Of a stretch of DNA of 64,000 bases, positions 59,919-64,000 are shown piece after piece. The stretch comes from Chlamydiota bacterium. GTDB taxonomy: Bacteria; Chlamydiota; Chlamydiia; Chlamydiales; Rhabdochlamydiaceae. The translations under genes were made by a program, and so were the position numbers. The DNA is taken from the NCBI GenBank assembly GCA_021772335.1, contig JAJFMD010000007.1, positions 1 to 64,000 of the forward strand. Direction: 5' to 3'. The notes below the pieces were generated by a model, which searched no databases, was not told where the DNA came from, and saw nothing but the letters and a program-made list of their open reading frames with translations. The first letter of the stretch is position 1, and each line of letters begins with the position of its first letter.

Positions 59919-60041
59919 TCTGAGACCTTTCTTAATCTCACCGGGTGCAATGAAATACAAGATTTTAGCTTCCTTCGGGACCTTAGAAGTTGAATAGATC
60001 TTAATCTTGTTTTTTGCAAAATGCCTGATACAGAGAATTAA
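59919..60041 (+). pseudogene. Degraded leucine-rich-repeat gene fragment
   Basis: Reading from 59919 gives TFLNLTGCNEIQDFSFLRDL, a stop, then in the same frame IDLNLVFCKMPDTEN and a stop. These match the repeats of the intact LRR gene at 60317 (for example LNLSWCTQIQDFTF and LDLSVCTHIQDF). Two or so repeats are left, broken by TGA at 59991-59993. It is followed by an mviN 3' scrap, just as the intact LRR gene is followed by intact mviN. Confidence 0.8.
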
Positions 60042-60148
60042 CGGATAATGGAGTAAAAATTATTACCGAGCTGAAATTCTACAAAATCTTTATCAAACAA
60101 ATAGATCTCTACGAACTGTTTATTTCCTAATTTATTTAAAATACAAAC

Positions 60149-60227
60149 TTACTTTTTAACACTTAAAAGTTGATTGACTTTATGCTTTTTTTCAAGGTAC
60201 CATAAAACCTCTTCCAAATAGAGTAAA
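60149..60227 (-). pseudogene. Degraded mviN 3'-end fragment
   Basis: The minus strand reads FTLFGRGFMV, then after a frame change KVNQLLSVKK and a stop at 60151-60149. These match the end of real MviN: FALFGSGLLI and KVDEIKQLLSFKKQM. The surrounding plus-strand bases also resemble 61216-61300. It is a scrap left by tandem duplication of the LRR-mviN junction. The rest of the 486-base gap (60042-60148 and 60228-60316) is AT-rich with nothing recognised. Confidence 0.8.
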
Positions 60228-60316
60228 CCACCAAGAATTGTGATTAATCAAAAGCTAATTTTATTTCATCAAAACATTGAAAACTCCATCTTAACATATT
60301 AAAAAATGAGTTTTAT

Positions 60317-61183
60317 ATGACAACTAACGGTCTAAGCTGGAGAGATCCGGAAGAATTTTATATTGATTGCGAAAAAATGTCAGCGTTACATCCCAAAAAT
60401 ATTCCTGATATAGCATGTAGCCTAAATCCTGATCAGATATTCGCACTTCTACAATCGCTTGGAACGCACCAGAAGACTCATGTAACATCTGCAGCTTGCA
60501 TTAAAACTATTTATGAGAGAAAGACTTCTTTAACTACTGTGGAGCTAGAATTTTACCTTAAAACTCAATATATCGATCTAAGTCTCCCAAACTTCCTCCA
60601 ATCAGTTCTAAACAATGGATTAATAAATACCGCATCCTACCTCCAATCACTTCGAGACAATAGATTATTCAATATCACATCTCTTGATCTCTCAAATACT
60701 AATTACACAGATGTAGAACTAGAAAACATTAGCTTTCTTTTCCCCAACCTAACCACTCTTGATCTCAGTGTATGCACTCACATACAAGATTTCACCTTTC
60801 TGAGAAATTTTAGACATCTAACTTCACTCAATCTCTCTTGGTGCACTCAAATTCAAGATTTTACCTTTTTTGATCATCTTCCGAACCTAAGCACGCTTAA
60901 TCTCTCATGGTGCACTCAATTACAAGATGTTATTTTTCTTAAGAATCATGCAAATTTAACCACACTTATTTTTTCTTGGTGCACTCAATTACAAGATGCT
61001 AGCTCCCTTGGAAGCCTTACGGGGCTTACCCATCTCAATCTCTTTCAGTGCAAGTGCATACAAAACTTTAACTTCCTTGCAAACCTTGAAAGTCTAGCCT
61101 TTCTTAATCTTAAGGGATGTAACGCCTTTCAGGATAATTTGCGCGAACATTTACAAGATAACATCGACAGAATCTATATATAA
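60317..61183 (+). CDS. Leucine-rich-repeat protein, effector-like
   Basis: A 288-residue protein. Residues 1-115 have no recognised domain. Residues about 116-280 are six to seven LRRs of about 23 residues with the pattern 'NLTTLDLSVCTHIQDFTFL', several nearly identical in WCTQ(I/L)QD. No signal peptide. LRR proteins of this kind in chlamydiae are candidate host-interaction proteins. It sits between rpsD and mviN, where C. trachomatis has no such gene as I remember, so it is probably an insertion. A second, decayed copy lies upstream. Confidence 0.78.
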   Translation: MTTNGLSWRDPEEFYIDCEKMSALHPKNIPDIACSLNPDQIFALLQSLGTHQKTHVTSAACIKTIYERKTSLTTVELEFYLKTQYIDLSLPNFLQSVLNNGLINTASYLQSLRDNRLFNITSLDLSNTNYTDVELENISFLFPNLTTLDLSVCTHIQDFTFLRNFRHLTSLNLSWCTQIQDFTFFDHLPNLSTLNLSWCTQLQDVIFLKNHANLTTLIFSWCTQLQDASSLGSLTGLTHLNLFQCKCIQNFNFLANLESLAFLNLKGCNAFQDNLREHLQDNIDRIYI

Positions 61184-61224
61184 AAAGCTAAAGCTTTAAA
61201 GAAACCGACTGTTCTAAAACAAAC

Positions 61225-62835
61225 TCACATTTGCTTTTTGAAACTTAAGAGCTGCTTAATTTCATCAACTTTGAAGATCTTACCAAGAATCAATAGACCA
61301 CTTCCAAAAAGAGCAAACTCACTGAGCATGGTGATGAAATGTTGACTAAAGCTAAGGTTAAAATAGAGAGAGACATTTTGGAAAACAAGATCGAGAGTTG
61401 GGTCATTGAAAAGCGTGCGTCCCAAAGCAAGGGTAAGTGCAGCCGCGCCTGAGCACATCCCAATAACTCTTGCCATATGGGAGAAGAAATCACGATCAAA
61501 TACTGAGCCAGTCGTTTGTTTTAGTTTATGATGGAGATAGAGGAAATTTACAATGGAGCTTAAGCCTGTCGCTAACGCAACGCTGTAAATACCAGCATGC
61601 CCAACATAGACAAACATACTATTGAGAAAAACGTTCGCGATCACAGAATAAATCGCTCCCCACATGGGCACTTTGAAATCTTTACGCGCATAAAAGGCAG
61701 GTGCAAGAATGAGCACAAAGCCATGAGGAAGAAGACCTATTGTATACGACCAGAGGGAATGACAAATCGAACTAATCGCTGTATCGCTTAAAGCGCCATG
61801 ACCATAAAGCAAATGGAATGCGGGAGCTGCAATGACAAAAATAAAGAGCGATGCGCCAATCATCAGTGTTGAAATGCGCTTGAGTGAATATCTCAATAGC
61901 TCTTTGTAACGATCGAGATTCCCCTCTTCCATCGCACGAGATAAGGGAGGTAGCACTGCGGTAGATAAAGCTAAGCCAAAAAGCGCTAAGGGCAGTTGAT
62001 AATAGCGAATCGCATACCAGAGATGCGCAGGACCTTCGGGATGCGCATGTAGGGCAAATAGATCATCAAGAGCGCTATTGATCTGCGTCGCTCCGATTCC
62101 AAGGATCCCCAGAAGAAATGGTTTAAGCACCTTTTTTAGATCAGGTGAGATGCAAAAGAGCTCTTTAAGTTTTTCCCCTTTGAGGTGAGGCTTCATAAAT
62201 GAATACACTTGGGGAAGTAAAAAGAGCCACTGAAGAAAAAAGGCAAGCACAATTGCAAAGGAGAGTCCATACATCGCTTGATCAGAGGGCAAACTTTTAA
62301 CAAGAATTGCAGCACCTGCCCAGGTAAGATTAAATAGTACAGGTGAAACGCCAGGAATAAAATAGGAGCGTTCACATTGCAAAAAAGCGGCGCTAATACC
62401 AAATAGCGAAATAAAGAGAACTCCGGGAAGCATGAACATCATGCATTTGAGAATCAATCTGATTTGAGGATCGACGGCAAATAAATGATTACCTCCCCAT
62501 AATCCCACTCCTAAAAGTACGAGAATCACAGACAAAATACAGCCAAAAGTGAACAAGATCGAACAAAAAAACCGCACGGCGCGTTTTGGATCAGAGTGGC
62601 GCAATTCTTCAAAATGCGGAACAAAGCCATACGACATACTACTCTCACCAAACAGCCGGCGAAGAAGATTAGCAAAGCGATAAGCAGTTAAAAATGCAGC
62701 GAGCGCAGCAGTGCTTCCCAAGCTAAAGGCCATAGCGAGATCACGCGCAAAACCGCAGACGCGACTGATCATCGTTCCAGAAAAAAAGCCCATGGCAGAG
62801 CGCGAAATGAGTTTAGGACGATCTTGAATAGACAT
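61225..62835 (-). CDS. murJ: Lipid II flippase MurJ/MviN
   Basis: A 536-residue integral membrane protein with about 14 hydrophobic segments and MurJ patterns: SRVCGFARDLAMAFSLG near the start and SMSYGFVPHFEE. MurJ flips lipid II across the inner membrane for peptidoglycan synthesis. ATG at 62835 is preferred; a longer frame to 62925 overlaps the divergent nfo start. Its 3' end is the source of the fragment at 60149-60227. Divergent from nfo, with the shared promoter region at 62836-62911. Confidence 0.92.
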   Translation of the reverse strand: MSIQDRPKLISRSAMGFFSGTMISRVCGFARDLAMAFSLGSTAALAAFLTAYRFANLLRRLFGESSMSYGFVPHFEELRHSDPKRAVRFFCSILFTFGCILSVILVLLGVGLWGGNHLFAVDPQIRLILKCMMFMLPGVLFISLFGISAAFLQCERSYFIPGVSPVLFNLTWAGAAILVKSLPSDQAMYGLSFAIVLAFFLQWLFLLPQVYSFMKPHLKGEKLKELFCISPDLKKVLKPFLLGILGIGATQINSALDDLFALHAHPEGPAHLWYAIRYYQLPLALFGLALSTAVLPPLSRAMEEGNLDRYKELLRYSLKRISTLMIGASLFIFVIAAPAFHLLYGHGALSDTAISSICHSLWSYTIGLLPHGFVLILAPAFYARKDFKVPMWGAIYSVIANVFLNSMFVYVGHAGIYSVALATGLSSIVNFLYLHHKLKQTTGSVFDRDFFSHMARVIGMCSGAAALTLALGRTLFNDPTLDLVFQNVSLYFNLSFSQHFITMLSEFALFGSGLLILGKIFKVDEIKQLLSFKKQM

Positions 62836-62911
62836 ATCTCTTAAAGGTAACCAGTGGAGAATTAAATTGTAAACATCGAACTTATTGACTAAAATTTGTC
62901 CAACAAACGAG

Positions 62912-63778
62912 ATGATTATGACCAAAAATCCTGCCGATTTATTGATCGGCGTTCATGCTTCTGTTGCAGGTGGTGTAGAAAATGCTCTATTTACTGGAGA
63001 GGAACTCGGCGCTACTACCGTTCAAATTTTTTCACGCAATCAAAAGCAGTGGGCGGCTAAGCCCTTTTCTCAAAAGGAACTTGATAACTGGCAAGCAGCT
63101 TTGAAGGAAACTCACCTGAAGAAGATCATGGTTCATGACAGCTACTTAATCAACCTCGGCTCTCCCCGTCAAGAAATTCTAGCAAAAAGCCGCAAGGCGT
63201 TTCGCGAGGAACTTAAGAGATGTCACCAACTCGGTGTAAGCTTTCTCAATTTTCATCCAGGTGCAGCACTCACCTCTTCGGAAGAAGAGTGTCTTAACCT
63301 TATCGTTGAGAGCATCGAAGAAGTTGCTGATCTTGCCGCTGAAGGACCAACGCGCTTACTTATAGAAACGACTGCCGGGCAAGGAAGCAATGTTGGTCAT
63401 GACTTTGAACATCTAGCCTACCTCATCCAAAATCTGCACGATAAAGTCCCCATAGGCGTCTGCATTGACACATGCCATATTTTTGCAGCAGGCTACGACA
63501 TCAGTACTCCTAAAGCGTGGAAAGAAACGCTCGGAGAATTTGATAAGGTTGTCGGCCGTAAATACCTTAATGCCTTTCACCTCAACGACTCATTAAAACC
63601 TCTTGGCTCGAGGCGCGATCGCCATGCAAATCTTGGCAAAGGTGAAATTGGTATCGACTGTTTTAAATTCCTCATGCAAGATCCTGATCTGCGTGAGATT
63701 CCTAAATATCTCGAAACTCCCAATGGAAGCGAGTTTTGGAAAGATGAAATTCAAATGTTAAGAGATTTTGCAAAATGA
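62912..63778 (+). CDS. nfo: Endonuclease IV
   Basis: A 288-residue AP endonuclease (from ATG 62912; ATG 62918 and TTG 62885 are other in-frame starts). The TIM-barrel zinc-site segments are visible: GVHASVAGG, NFHPGAAL, LIETTAGQG, CIDTCHIFAAGYD, and HLNDSLKPLGSRRDRHANLG. It cleaves DNA at abasic sites in base excision repair. Its stop overlaps the asnS start (ATGA). Confidence 0.95.
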   Translation: MIMTKNPADLLIGVHASVAGGVENALFTGEELGATTVQIFSRNQKQWAAKPFSQKELDNWQAALKETHLKKIMVHDSYLINLGSPRQEILAKSRKAFREELKRCHQLGVSFLNFHPGAALTSSEEECLNLIVESIEEVADLAAEGPTRLLIETTAGQGSNVGHDFEHLAYLIQNLHDKVPIGVCIDTCHIFAAGYDISTPKAWKETLGEFDKVVGRKYLNAFHLNDSLKPLGSRRDRHANLGKGEIGIDCFKFLMQDPDLREIPKYLETPNGSEFWKDEIQMLRDFAK

Positions 63779-64000
63779 TTTATCCCAACCGTATAAAAAT
63801 TCAGCAAATCAGCAATAAAAACCTCAATCAGCCTATTACGATTTGTGGCTGGATCCGCACCTTAAGAGCGCAAAAAACTTTTGCCTTTATAGAGGTTAAT
63901 GATGGATCGACTCTGTCGGGTTTGCAAGTGATCGCTGATGAAAGCGTACCCGATTACCAGGAGCTTCTATCAAAACTCACAACGGGCAGCTCTATTGCTA
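63775..64000 (+). CDS. asnS: Asparaginyl-tRNA synthetase, N-terminus (cut by window end)
   Basis: The first 75 codons show the OB-fold anticodon-binding domain of class IIb synthetases (ICGWIRTLRAQKTFAFIEV and SGLQVI), and the spacing and LTTGSS segment match AsnRS rather than AspRS or LysRS. It charges tRNA-Asn directly. It is coupled to nfo by a 4-base overlap. Members of Chlamydiaceae, as I remember, lack AsnRS and use the amidotransferase route, so this gene marks a different lineage. Confidence 0.82.
   Translation, partial: MIYPNRIKIQQISNKNLNQPITICGWIRTLRAQKTFAFIEVNDGSTLSGLQVIADESVPDYQELLSKLTTGSSIA

Overview
The window is a stretch of chromosome from a chlamydia-like (order Chlamydiales, environmental or 'Parachlamydia-type') obligate intracellular bacterium. 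The evidence is gene content plus gene order: yceD-rpmF-plsX, rng-plsB-M16 protease, yebC/acetyltransferase/prfB/SWIB, ispD-truA-HAD phosphatase, an AtoC-type regulator near recO, yidD-LysM-pheT-MORN protein, and rpsD-mviN-nfo are neighbourhoods I remember from Chlamydia trachomatis, here interleaved with extra genes. The DNA is AT-rich, genes are tightly packed, and there are no rRNA genes, insertion sequences, prophage genes or CRISPR arrays.

Layout. 1-6.3 kb: the 3' end of lpxB, then three tandem Sel1-repeat effector-like genes on the minus strand, each followed by its own copy of the lpxB 3' end and terminator. 6.4-13.7 kb: yceD, rpmF, plsX, rng, plsB and an exported M16 protease. 13.8-17.9 kb: an overlapping four-gene membrane/redox operon. 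18-19.8 kb: a large eukaryote-like leucine-rich-repeat protein. 19.9-25.4 kb: a six-gene minus-strand operon (UGP3-like pyrophosphorylase, prfB with its programmed frameshift, two acetyltransferases, SprT-like, yebC). 25.8-28.3 kb: SWIB, a fused ispD-truA gene and a HAD phosphatase. 28.5-34.3 kb: an accessory block in which several normally cytosolic enzyme types carry export signals. 34.4-45 kb: tRNA-Leu, a duplicated-domain protein, an M15-like lipoprotein, an AtoC-like activator with a degenerate receiver, and an overlapping operon of HPF, a nuclease-fold protein, two Maf-like proteins and a MORN protein, followed by rlmN and tRNA-Arg. 45-54 kb: recO, EVE, an acidic repeat protein, tRNA-Leu, an RMD1-like protein, yidD, LysM protein, pheT and a MORN lipoprotein. 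54-59 kb: SNF2 helicase, SUI1, rlmB-like and trhO. 59.2-64 kb: rpsD, a degraded LRR/mviN duplication, an intact LRR gene, mviN, nfo and the start of asnS.

The most unusual feature is a genome-growth pattern seen twice. At both the lpxB/Sel1 boundary and the LRR/mviN boundary, a host-interaction-type gene convergent with a housekeeping gene has been tandemly duplicated, and the copies carry recognisable scraps of the housekeeping gene's 3' end. Other points of interest are SV40-like basic tails on the Sel1 proteins, a four-copy intergenic element, a run of exported enzymes, and an rlmN start codon whose first base is the discriminator base of a tRNA-Arg.
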